From positions 1-46,007 of the forward strand of contig JAJQCT010000002.1 of NCBI GenBank assembly GCA_021202555.1: a DNA stretch of 46,007 nucleotides, written 5' to 3'. A program made the translations under genes and the position numbers. Under the pieces are notes generated by a model, which was given only the letters and a program-made list of their open reading frames with translations, was not told the DNA's origin and searched no databases. Shown piece after piece: positions 17,486-24,861 of the stretch. This DNA comes from Clostridiales bacterium (GTDB lineage: Bacteria > Bacillota > Clostridia > Oscillospirales > CAG-272). Every line of letters begins with the position of its first letter. The stretch's first letter is position 1.

Positions 17486-18595
17486 TTAGATTGTGTCGTC
17501 CGACGCGGAAATTGACGCGGGGTATTTGAACGTACCCGCCGCCTTCAGATTCTCGCAGAATTCAGAAAGCGCGCCGAGCATTTCCTTTCCGTGCGGTGTT
17601 GAAAGATCGCCCTCAAGCTCGACATAGAAGTAGTACTGCCAGAGAAGATTTTTCAGCGGTCGGCTGCGCAGGCAGCGCATATTGTAGCCGTATTTGCCTA
17701 TAATGTCAATCGCCTTTGCAAGATACCCCGCCTCGTTTCTGACTGTGAACATCAGAATCGAGTGCTTTCCGTCGCCGCCGTCCGTTACGGGCGAGCGCGC
17801 CAGAACAGCGAACCGCGTCGTGTTTGTTCCTGTGTCGTTGATTCCCGACGCTACAATTTCAAGCCCGTAAAGCTTTGCCGTTTCCTCGCTCGCGATTGCG
17901 GCTGTATGTATGTCATTTTCCTTTGCCACCTTTTTTGCGGCGACAGCGGTATTTACCTCGGGGACGGTCTCAAAGCCGTGCGTGTGTATGAATGCGCCGC
18001 ACTGCGAGAGTGCCTGCGGATGACTTACGACGGTTTTTATATCGGAGAGGTACGCTCCCTTTGGCGCGACGAGACTTTGCGTTATCGAGAGGTCGTAAAT
18101 TCCCGTTACGTATAAATTTCCCTGAAAGAGCAAATCGACAACCTGACCGACCTCGCCCGCAGTGCTGTTTTCAATCGGAAGCACCGCAAGGTCTGACTTT
18201 CCCGCGACAACTGCGTCGTAGGCGCTTTTGAAATCGGAGCAGGGAAGCTTTTTTGCCGACGGGAAAAGAGACGATGCTGCAATCGACGCGAACGCGCCCT
18301 CGACCCCGCTGAATGCGACCGTAAGTCCCTCTGTCCTCTGTCTTTGATAGTGGCGGGAAACGCTCATTGTCCCCTGCATAAATTCGACGTAAAACGGAAG
18401 AATGTCCTCATTTTCTATGTAAGCTGAGTTTTTCGAGATAACAGCATTCTCGCGCGCGGTGTCGTAAATCAGAAGCCCGCGCGAGCATTTGTATTCGGCG
18501 ACGCGACCGACCGCATTCATCCGCTTCTCGAAAAGCGCAGCCATCTGACGGTCTATTTCATCGATTTCCTGCCTTGCTGCCACAAGCTCGTCCAT
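17486..18595 (-). CDS. pheA: Bifunctional chorismate mutase / prephenate dehydratase (P-protein)
   Basis: A 369-residue P-protein of phenylalanine synthesis. Residues 1-85 form an AroQ-type chorismate mutase (IDEIDRQMAALFEKRM...VGRVAEYK). Residues 100-275 form prephenate dehydratase, with LPIENSTAGEV and VSHPQALSQC and the catalytic TTRF motif. Residues 285-360 form an ACT domain (NEAGYLAKAI, RSRPLKN) that normally binds phenylalanine for feedback inhibition. It is the first gene of the eight-gene aromatic operon. ATG has AAGGAG upstream. Its promoter lies about 150 nt upstream inside a hairpin-promoter element. Confidence 0.95.
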   Translation of the reverse strand: MDELVAARQEIDEIDRQMAALFEKRMNAVGRVAEYKCSRGLLIYDTARENAVISKNSAYIENEDILPFYVEFMQGTMSVSRHYQRQRTEGLTVAFSGVEGAFASIAASSLFPSAKKLPCSDFKSAYDAVVAGKSDLAVLPIENSTAGEVGQVVDLLFQGNLYVTGIYDLSITQSLVAPKGAYLSDIKTVVSHPQALSQCGAFIHTHGFETVPEVNTAVAAKKVAKENDIHTAAIASEETAKLYGLEIVASGINDTGTNTTRFAVLARSPVTDGGDGKHSILMFTVRNEAGYLAKAIDIIGKYGYNMRCLRSRPLKNLLWQYYFYVELEGDLSTPHGKEMLGALSEFCENLKAAGTFKYPASISASDDTI

Positions 18596-18664
18596 ATATC
18601 TTTCTCCTTATCCTCATCATACGTCAAAAACGATTGTCTTATTTTGTTTTTTCACAAAGAACAC

Positions 18665-18780
18665 TGTACCGTGAATATATTTTCGCATCATAGATGTGAA
18701 AATATATTCATCTAACTTGAACAACAAAGCTATGCCTTGTTGTTCAATGTTATTATATCATATTGAGCGCTGAACTGCAA
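18665..18780 (-). repeat. Hairpin-promoter element, copy A (upstream of pheA)
   Basis: Read on the minus strand: promoter TTGCAG (18780-18775), 17 bp, TATAAT (18757-18752) with extended -10; then stem-loop 1, TTGAACAACAA/TTGTTGTTCAA (18747-18737 with 18727-18717); linker GTTAGA; stem-loop 2, TGAATATATTTTC/GAAAATATATTCA (18710-18698 with 18684-18672) with an inner CATC/GATG pair; then the tail CGGTACAGTG. The same layout occurs on the plus strand at 30569-30675 before cdaA. The predicted RNA would begin at stem-loop 1. Confidence 0.75.
18752..18780 (-). promoter_or_regulatory. Promoter of the aromatic operon (pheA)
   Basis: TTGCAG, 17-bp spacer and TATAAT with TG one base before it, on the minus strand. 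Predicted start near 18745, giving a leader of about 150 nt. I found no T-box (no specifier loop or TGGNACC antiterminator), tryptophan attenuator or leader peptide in it. Confidence 0.75.
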
Positions 18781-18806
18781 ATTTTTTTGAAAATTCGCGC
18801 TGCGAC

Positions 18807-18847
18807 AGACATTTGATGCCAAAGCTGTGCTTTGTCATTAAATGTCT
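18807..18847 (-). terminator. Hairpin at the end of the pdxR-like gene
   Basis: AGACATTT (18807-18814) pairs with AAATGTCT (18840-18847), ATG with CAT, and AAAGC (18821-18825) with GCTTT (18829-18833) around TGT, with small mismatches. The stop codon of the regulator gene lies in the stem. On the minus strand it is followed by GTCGCAGCGC and only later by A/T-rich sequence, so it is a poor classical terminator. Confidence 0.5.
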
Positions 18848-19923
18848 CGCCTGCGTTTCCGCCTGACGCGGTTGATATTTCTTTCAAATTCTCCGCTGTC
18901 GATAAGCTCTGACAAAAGATACTGCTCGAATACGGGGACGGTGCATGAGTGAAATCCCGCGTTTTTTTCAAATTTATCAATGAGCCTTTCCGGAAGGATC
19001 ATATATCCCGCCCGCATCGACGGCGCGACGGTGCGGGAGAAGGTGTTGAGATAAATCACGCGCCCGCCGTCCTCCTTTTCGGAAAGCGAAAAGAGAGTGT
19101 CCTCCGTCTTGCTCGACGGTGAAAATTCCGAATCGTAATCGTCCTCGATTAAATAACCGCAGCGCTGATTCGCCCATTTCACGTATTCGCGCCTTTTTGA
19201 CGCGGATGCGGTTATTCCCGACGGGAAGCTTTGAAACGGCGTGACGTGCAGTACGTCGGCGCTTGTCTCCGACAGCTCCTCCGTGAAAATTCCGTCGCTG
19301 CCCATTTTGAGCATATCGCAGGTTACGCCGCGCGATTCATATACCCGCTTGATTTTTTCATACGACGGATTCTCAAGCGCCACGCGGTCAAATCCCAGAA
19401 TTTCAACGCATACGCCGTAAAGATATTCGGAGCCGCCGCCGATTACAATTCTTTCATACGGGACATTTATCCCTCTGCATCTTGAAAGATATTTTGACAG
19501 CGATTCACGCAGCTCGCAGCAGCCCTCCCCGGGGGATTTTACAAGAAGCCGCTCGCCGCAGTCTGTGACGGTTCGCCTCATGAATTTTGAAAGCGTCGGA
19601 AAGGGAATGCCCGTGCCGCTTCCCTCAGAGCCGAGCGACAAGGCGCCGCGCTCCGTATGCGGCGTTTTTATTTCGGGTGCGGGTGCCGCGCTGTAAACGT
19701 CCTCGTCTTTGTAGACGACGTAATATCCGCTTCGCTCGCGCGCCTCGATATAGCCCTCCTCCGCGAGTATTTCGTATGAATGCTCCGCGGTAATCACCGA
19801 AACGCCGAAATCGGCAGCCGTCGTGCGCTTTGACGGAATGCGCGAGCCGAAGGGATACGTCCCGCTGACAATTTTTTCGCGGACGGACAGATATATTTTC
19901 ATGTACTCAGGTGTTCTGGTCAT
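18838..19923 (-). CDS. pdxR: MocR/GntR-type regulator, PdxR-like, C-terminally shortened
   Basis: A 361-residue regulator divergent from pdxS-pdxT. An N-terminal GntR winged helix (about 5-72, with SRIPSKRTTAADFGVS) is followed by an aminotransferase-like domain (about 100-361) containing VTPFQSFPSGITASASKR and EDDYDSEF. PdxR proteins sense PLP and activate pdxST; the divergent position supports this role. Two oddities: Arg297 stands in TFSRTVAPSMRAGYM where MocR proteins usually have the PLP-binding Lys, and the protein ends after FERNINRVRRKRRRDI, about 100 residues short of the usual 450-480. The 3' end runs into a hairpin. It may be a degenerate regulator or a repressor that no longer uses PLP chemistry. 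Confidence 0.8.
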   Translation of the reverse strand: MTRTPEYMKIYLSVREKIVSGTYPFGSRIPSKRTTAADFGVSVITAEHSYEILAEEGYIEARERSGYYVVYKDEDVYSAAPAPEIKTPHTERGALSLGSEGSGTGIPFPTLSKFMRRTVTDCGERLLVKSPGEGCCELRESLSKYLSRCRGINVPYERIVIGGGSEYLYGVCVEILGFDRVALENPSYEKIKRVYESRGVTCDMLKMGSDGIFTEELSETSADVLHVTPFQSFPSGITASASKRREYVKWANQRCGYLIEDDYDSEFSPSSKTEDTLFSLSEKEDGGRVIYLNTFSRTVAPSMRAGYMILPERLIDKFEKNAGFHSCTVPVFEQYLLSELIDSGEFERNINRVRRKRRRDI

Positions 19924-19940
19924 ATAATACTTTCTCCATC

Positions 19941-19960
19941 TGGTACTTTTAATATGGTCA
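19941..19960. promoter_or_regulatory. Candidate PdxR operator half-sites
   Basis: Direct repeat TGGTAC (19941-19946) and TGGTCA (19955-19960), 14 bp apart, in the pdxR-pdxS intergenic region. MocR regulators often bind direct repeats of this size near their divergent target. This is inference only. Confidence 0.3.
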
Positions 19961-19967
19961 CAATTAC

Positions 19968-19996
19968 ATTATACTATATTATAAACCGCATATCAA
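19968..19996 (-). promoter_or_regulatory. Promoter of the pdxR-like gene
   Basis: On the minus strand TTGATA (19996-19991), 17 bp, TATAAT (19973-19968). The TGGT repeats lie immediately downstream of the predicted start. The pdxS promoter must overlap this AT-rich stretch, but I cannot choose among several imperfect -10 boxes. Confidence 0.6.
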
Positions 19997-20045
19997 GAGA
20001 TTTCACGGCATTTTGAATCAAAATTTTTATTTTCGGAGGCTTGAT

Positions 20046-20921
20046 TTGACAAACAGCAGATTCGAACTCAATAAAAACTTAGCGGAGATGCTCAAGGGCG
20101 GCGTCATCATGGATGTAACAACTCCGGAGCAGGCGAAAATCGCGGAGGAAGCGGGCGCGTGCGCAGTTATGGCGCTTGAGCGCATTCCCGCCGATATACG
20201 CGCAGCGGGCGGCGTCTCGCGCATGAGCAACCCCAAAATGATAAAGGGGATTCAGAACGCCGTATCGATTCCCGTTATGGCAAAGTGCAGGATAGGACAT
20301 TTCGTTGAGGCGCAGGTACTTGAGGCGATAGAGATAGACTATATCGACGAGAGCGAGGTGCTGTCCCCCGCAGACGACAAATATCATATTGACAAAACAA
20401 AATTCGCCGTGCCCTTCGTGTGCGGCGCGAAGGACCTCGGCGAGGCGCTTCGCCGCATAAACGAGGGTGCCGCGATGATTCGCACAAAGGGCGAGCCCGG
20501 AACGGGAGACGTTGTTCAGGCTGTGCGTCATATGCGCAAAATGCAGGCTGAAATCCGTCGTCTCGTCTCAATGTCGGAGGACGAGCTTTTCGATGCGGCA
20601 AAGGAGCTTGGCGTTCCGTATGACCTCGCGCTTTACGTTCACGAAAACGGGAAGCTCCCCGTCGTGAATTTTGCGGCGGGCGGCGTTGCTACACCTGCTG
20701 ACGCGGCTCTCATGATGCAGCTTGGCGCAGAGGGCGTGTTTGTCGGCTCGGGAATCTTCAAATCGGGCAATCCCGCAAAGCGCGCGGCTGCAATCGTCAA
20801 GGCCGTAACAAACTATACCGACGCCAAAATGATAGCGGAGCTGTCGGAAGACCTCGGCGAGGCGATGGTCGGAATCAACGAGGAGGAAATCAGCCTTCTG
20901 ATGGCTGAACGTGGAAAATAA
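20046..20921 (+). CDS. pdxS: Pyridoxal 5'-phosphate synthase subunit PdxS
   Basis: A 291-residue lyase subunit of the DXP-independent vitamin B6 pathway; with PdxT it makes PLP from ribose 5-phosphate, glyceraldehyde 3-phosphate and glutamine-derived ammonia. Highly conserved start [20 protein letters not shown] (5-24); active-site lysines K80 ([11 protein letters not shown]) and K148 ([10 protein letters not shown]). An upstream in-frame TTG at 20013 exists, but TTG 20046 has GGAGG (20035-20039) 6 nt upstream and gives the family N-terminus, so it is the start. The pdxT start follows the stop immediately. Confidence 0.97.
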   Translation: MTNSRFELNKNLAEMLKGGVIMDVTTPEQAKIAEEAGACAVMALERIPADIRAAGGVSRMSNPKMIKGIQNAVSIPVMAKCRIGHFVEAQVLEAIEIDYIDESEVLSPADDKYHIDKTKFAVPFVCGAKDLGEALRRINEGAAMIRTKGEPGTGDVVQAVRHMRKMQAEIRRLVSMSEDELFDAAKELGVPYDLALYVHENGKLPVVNFAAGGVATPADAALMMQLGAEGVFVGSGIFKSGNPAKRAAAIVKAVTNYTDAKMIAELSEDLGEAMVGINEEEISLLMAERGK

Positions 20922-21488
20922 TTGCATATAGCTGTTCTGGCGCTTCAGGGCGCGTTTATCGAGCATGAGCATATGCTGTCACGTCTCGGTGTCGATTCGT
21001 TTGAAATAAGGCAGCTTCGCGACCTTGATGCGTCCTTTGACGGACTTATAATCCCCGGCGGGGAAAGTACCGTTCAGGGGAAGCTCCTACGCGAGCTGGG
21101 ACTTTTCGAGCCGATAAAAAAGCTCATAGCGGACGGACTTCCCGTATACGGCACGTGCGCGGGGCTGCTCCTGCTCGCGAAAAATATTGAAAACGACGAA
21201 AGACGCTACATCGAATCGATGAACATAACGGCGGTGAGAAACGCCTACGGTCGGCAGCTCGGCAGCTTCTTTACGGAGGAGGAATTTCTCGGCGTCGGAA
21301 GGATTCCGATGACGTTTATCCGCGCGCCGTATATAAGCGGCGTCGGCGATGGGGTCGGGATTCTCGCGCGGGTCGACGGCAAAATCGTCGCGGCGAGAGA
21401 GGGACGGCAGCTTGTCACCGCATTTCATCCGGAGCTTAACGACGATACGTCGGTGCATCAATATTTTCTCGATATGATAAAGTCATAA
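20922..21488 (+). CDS. pdxT: Pyridoxal 5'-phosphate synthase glutaminase subunit PdxT
   Basis: A 188-residue class I glutamine amidotransferase delivering ammonia to PdxS. Signatures: GGESTVQGKLL (47-56), nucleophile C79 in GTCAGLLLLA, and the partners H169 and E171 in FHPEL. It begins with TTG directly after the pdxS TAA, with only a weak site (GTGGA), so translation by coupling to pdxS is likely; this can hold the two subunits near 1:1. A terminator follows. Confidence 0.96.
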   Translation: MHIAVLALQGAFIEHEHMLSRLGVDSFEIRQLRDLDASFDGLIIPGGESTVQGKLLRELGLFEPIKKLIADGLPVYGTCAGLLLLAKNIENDERRYIESMNITAVRNAYGRQLGSFFTEEEFLGVGRIPMTFIRAPYISGVGDGVGILARVDGKIVAAREGRQLVTAFHPELNDDTSVHQYFLDMIKS

Positions 21489-21490
21489 AC

Positions 21491-21521
21491 GCAAAAAACG
21501 CCCCGTTCGGGGCGCTTTTTG
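21491..21521 (+). terminator. Intrinsic terminator of pdxST
   Basis: Perfect CGCCCC/GGGGCG stem around GTTC (21499-21514) with flanking A6 and CTTTTTG. The 3' side is a clean T-tract, so it ends the pdxST transcript. Confidence 0.9.
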
Positions 21522-21559
21522 CCAATCAAACCTTACATTCAATTGCCGTGTTTGAATGG

Positions 21560-21588
21560 TTGACATATCCCGACTGAGAGAATAAAAT
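21560..21588 (+). promoter_or_regulatory. SigA promoter of glmS
   Basis: TTGACA (21560-21565), 17 bp, TAAAAT (21583-21588), giving a leader of about 33 nt. The leader is too short for a glmS ribozyme. Confidence 0.75.
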
Positions 21589-21627
21589 AAAAAGCACAGT
21601 GAAGAATTTATTCGGAGGCGATACAAA

Positions 21628-23466
21628 ATGTGTGGAATTGTCGGTTATACGGGCAATCGCGAAGCGGCGCCGATACTTATTTCGGGACTGAAAAAGCTTG
21701 AATACCGGGGATATGACTCGGCGGGCGTCGCCGTCTTTCACGAGGGCGAGATAAAAATAGCGAAATCACACGGCAAAATAGCGAATCTTGATGCGCTTAC
21801 AAGCGGTGGCGCGAGCCTTCCCGGCTTTGTAGGCGTCGGTCATACGCGCTGGGCGACTCACGGCGCGCCGAATGACGTGAATGCGCACCCGCATCTTTCG
21901 GATGACGGAAGATTTGCCGTCGTTCACAACGGAATCATTGAAAATTATTCCGCTCTGCGGGATGAGCTGATAGCCTCGGGCTACGAGTTCAAGAGCGATA
22001 CTGACACCGAGGTAATATCGAATCTTCTCGAATACTGCTACGACGGCGACGCGAAAAGCACTGTTATGAAGGCGACCGCGCGTCTTAAAGGCTCATATGC
22101 GCTCGGCGTCATATGCAGAAACGACGAAACAGGGATTACGGGACGAATTTTCGCCATGCGCGAGGCGGCTCCGCTCATTTTAGGGCTTGGAGTCGGTGAA
22201 AATTATTTCGCGTCCGACGTTACCGCTCTCGTCGAGCATACGAAAAATATAATATATCTCGATGACGGCGAATTTGCGGAGCTTACGCCGCAGAAAATAA
22301 CGGTTTACGGCGTTACGGGCGAGAAAATCGACAAGCCCGTGTCGCATATAATGTGGGACGTCAAGGCAGCGGAGCGCGGAGGCTACGAGCATTTCATGAT
22401 TAAGGAAATCATGGAGGAGCCGGCAGCGGTCAAGGCGACGATTGACCCGAGAATAAAGGACGGAAGGGTCGTTTTTGAGGATTTTTCGTTCACAAGTGAG
22501 CGAATGGCGAAAATCGGACGCATAATCATAACAGCCTGCGGCTCGGCGAGCTATGCGGGTGAGGCGGGGCGCGAGATGATTGAGGCGCTTTGCAGAATCC
22601 CTGTGACAGTTGAGCTTGCGAGCGAGCTGCGCTACCGCTCGCCGATAATAGATGAAAGCACGCTCGTTATTGTCGTCTCGCAGTCGGGCGAAACGGCTGA
22701 CACGATAGCGGCGCTGAAGGAATCAAAGGCACGCGGAGCGGAAACAATCGCAATCGTTAACATCGTCGGAAGCTCGATAGCGAAGCTTGCGGATCATGTG
22801 ATTTATACATGGGCAGGTCCCGAAATCGCCGTTGCCACCACAAAGGGGTACGCGACCCAGACCGCTGTATTCGCGCTGCTCTCCATTTATTTTGCCGAGC
22901 TTTGCGGAAAAATCGATGGGGAAAGATACAAAAAGCTTGTGTCGGAGCTTGAAAAAATGCCCTCGAAAATACAGCGCGCGATAGATATAAACCATCATAT
23001 ACCGTATTTATCAAAGCTCTACGCGGACAAAAAGGACGTATTTTTCATCGGGAGAGGCTTTGATTTTGCCGTCTGCCGCGAAGGAGCGCTGAAGCTGAAG
23101 GAAATCTCGTATATTCACGCGGAGGCGTATGCCGCGGGTGAGCTGAAGCACGGCACGATAGCGCTTATAGAAAACGGCTCGCTCGTCGTGGCGCTTGCCT
23201 GCTGCCGAGAGCTTTACGACAAAACGGCGTCGAATGTCGAGGAGGTCAAAGCGCGCGGCGCCAAGGTGCTTGCCGTTGTGCATGAGGACAATAAGCGCGC
23301 TGTCTCAACGTCGGACGATTTTATTCTCGTACCCGAAACGGAGCCGCTTTTCACTCCTATAGCGGAAATAATCCCCCTCCAGCTCTTTGCGTATTATGTG
23401 GCAAAGGAGAACGGATGCGACATTGACAAGCCGAAAAATCTCGCAAAATCGGTGACAGTCGAATAA
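21628..23466 (+). CDS. glmS: Glutamine-fructose-6-phosphate aminotransferase (isomerizing)
   Basis: A 612-residue enzyme producing glucosamine 6-phosphate, the entry to peptidoglycan amino sugars. Residues 1-220 are the class II glutaminase domain, with Cys2 exposed after Met removal (MCGIVGYTGN) and HTRWATHG. Residues 285-420 and 455-600 are two SIS sugar-isomerase domains (SQSGETADTIAAL, then GRGFDFAVCREGALKLKE). The C-terminus KNLAKSVTVE is family-standard. ATG follows GGAGG (21614-21618). It is monocistronic with its own promoter and a shared terminator. No glmS riboswitch is present. Confidence 0.97.
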   Translation: MCGIVGYTGNREAAPILISGLKKLEYRGYDSAGVAVFHEGEIKIAKSHGKIANLDALTSGGASLPGFVGVGHTRWATHGAPNDVNAHPHLSDDGRFAVVHNGIIENYSALRDELIASGYEFKSDTDTEVISNLLEYCYDGDAKSTVMKATARLKGSYALGVICRNDETGITGRIFAMREAAPLILGLGVGENYFASDVTALVEHTKNIIYLDDGEFAELTPQKITVYGVTGEKIDKPVSHIMWDVKAAERGGYEHFMIKEIMEEPAAVKATIDPRIKDGRVVFEDFSFTSERMAKIGRIIITACGSASYAGEAGREMIEALCRIPVTVELASELRYRSPIIDESTLVIVVSQSGETADTIAALKESKARGAETIAIVNIVGSSIAKLADHVIYTWAGPEIAVATTKGYATQTAVFALLSIYFAELCGKIDGERYKKLVSELEKMPSKIQRAIDINHHIPYLSKLYADKKDVFFIGRGFDFAVCREGALKLKEISYIHAEAYAAGELKHGTIALIENGSLVVALACCRELYDKTASNVEEVKARGAKVLAVVHEDNKRAVSTSDDFILVPETEPLFTPIAEIIPLQLFAYYVAKENGCDIDKPKNLAKSVTVE

Positions 23467-23473
23467 ACGGAAC

Positions 23474-23512
23474 AAAAAGCGGGCAGACCATTTCAAAGGT
23501 CTGCCCGCCTTC
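23474..23512. terminator. Bidirectional terminator between glmS and the GH43-like gene
   Basis: GCGGGCAGACC (23479-23489) pairs with GGTCTGCCCGC (23498-23508). On the minus strand TTTTTG follows; on the plus strand only CTTCATTT. It serves two convergent genes. Confidence 0.85.
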
Positions 23513-23522
23513 ATTTATGTTT

Positions 23523-24629
23523 TTATGAGCCGCTGTAGGGATAAGCTTCAAGGAGCGCCTTGTACTGCTCCTCCGTTATCGGGATTACATATCCGTGACG
23601 GGGAGTGAAATTGAAGCTGAAATCGCTTGATGAAAGGGAAGTAAACGACATCGATTCAAGCGTATCGGCGACTGACATTGTGAAGTATCCGCTCGTGTAA
23701 GCGTCGGCGATGAGCGTCCAGCCGGAGCCGTCGATATTTTTGAATGTGCATGAGCCCTCGACCGCAAGCCCGCTCTGCGATACAAGCACAGCGTCCGTGT
23801 CTGAATAGCCTCCCGTCAGCGTCGCCGACGAGGTGAGCTTGATTCCGCCCGACGTTTCGTCCTTATAGAACATATAATAAAGCCCGTCAGTTTCGTTATA
23901 GATGATGTCGGCGTCGATAGCGGAGTTTCCGCTTGAGGGCGCGAAAAGAAGCTCGGGATCTGTCGTGAGCGTCTTCATGTCCGCCGTGTAAGCGTAGTAC
24001 ATTACCGTCGCGCTGCCCGTGTATGTTGAATGAAGAGCAAAATAAATCATATATTCGCCGCGGTCGGGATCATATATAACCTGCGGCGCCCATGCGCGGT
24101 CGGTGTTTTTCGTTTTTGCGCAGATGCCGTCGATTTCAATAATCGTCTCGTCAGTCCACTCGATAAGGTCCTCCGATTTCCACGTGATGAGCGAGTTATT
24201 GCTGTTCCAGCCGAGGGATGAGCGCATATCTGTGGCTATCATATAGTAATAGCCGTCCTCGCCCTTGAATATGAAGGGGTCGCGGATGCATCTCGTGCCG
24301 CTCTTTGAGCGAAGAATATATTCGCCTCCGTTAAGCGCACGGAAATTCTTGCCGTCCTTGCTGAGCGCATAAAATACGCGCTCCTGAGATGCGTCGTTAC
24401 CGGTGAAGTAAACGAAAAGATAACCGTAGTAATCCTCATCCTCTTCATTCTCCGTCGCGGCTGTTGTTTCATCCGCGGATGTCGTTTCCTGCGCTGTCGT
24501 CTCCGTGCCTGACGAATCCGACGCGGAAGATGAGCCGTCAGTCGTTTCGGAATCCCCTCCGCCCGACGTGCAGGCAAAAAGCGAAAGCCCCGTCGCTGCC
24601 AAAAGCAGCATTGCGATAATTGATTTCAT
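23523..24629 (-). CDS. GH43-like beta-propeller lipoprotein
   Basis: A 368-residue secreted lipoprotein: signal peptide with lipobox LFAC (C20), then a Thr/Ser/Glu-rich linker (about 21-65). The rest resembles glycoside hydrolase family 43 (five-bladed propeller). The three acids fit: D117 in RDPFIF (base), D239 in IDADIIY (pKa helper) and E291 in AVEGSCTFK (acid). The start YGYLFVYFTGND resembles GH43 arabinosidase or xylosidase-like proteins of gut bacteria. Activity on arabinose or xylose glycosides, tethered to the outer face of the membrane, is inference; no polysaccharide utilisation partners are adjacent. Convergent with glmS. Confidence 0.85.
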   Translation of the reverse strand: MKSIIAMLLLAATGLSLFACTSGGGDSETTDGSSSASDSSGTETTAQETTSADETTAATENEEDEDYYGYLFVYFTGNDASQERVFYALSKDGKNFRALNGGEYILRSKSGTRCIRDPFIFKGEDGYYYMIATDMRSSLGWNSNNSLITWKSEDLIEWTDETIIEIDGICAKTKNTDRAWAPQVIYDPDRGEYMIYFALHSTYTGSATVMYYAYTADMKTLTTDPELLFAPSSGNSAIDADIIYNETDGLYYMFYKDETSGGIKLTSSATLTGGYSDTDAVLVSQSGLAVEGSCTFKNIDGSGWTLIADAYTSGYFTMSVADTLESMSFTSLSSSDFSFNFTPRHGYVIPITEEQYKALLEAYPYSGS

Positions 24630-24664
24630 GAAATAATTCTCCTTACAGAAAAATTGCTTTATTA

Positions 24665-24693
24665 ACTATACCACATTTCTTTCCGTCAGTCAA
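24665..24693 (-). promoter_or_regulatory. SigA promoter of the GH43-like gene
   Basis: On the minus strand TTGACT (24693-24688), 17 bp, TATAGT (24670-24665). Confidence 0.75.
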
Positions 24694-24823
24694 GCGAAAA
24701 TGCGATACTTTTTTCGATTTACAGAAGATTCGTGCGTCGGACGGCGCGCGGCGCGCAAAATTTTGCCCCTCGGAGGATAAATTCATGAAAAGGACTTTAT
24801 TTTATCGCCGAGATATGTTAATA

Positions 24824-24829
24824 TATAAT
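24824..24829 (+). promoter_or_regulatory. Probable -10 box of obgE
   Basis: TATAAT at 24824-24829, about 33 nt before the ATG. The -35 region (TTTATC at 24801-24806) is weak. Confidence 0.4.
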
Positions 24830-24861
24830 GCGAAGAGTATTCTTTCGGAAAGTGTGATTTT

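Noticed and set aside
18596-18780. T-box or tryptophan-type attenuator in the aromatic operon leader
   Set aside because: No specifier loop, TGGNACC antiterminator or leader peptide with aromatic codons is visible.
21589-21627. glmS riboswitch/ribozyme
   Set aside because: The leader between the promoter and the start is about 33 nt, too short for the ribozyme.
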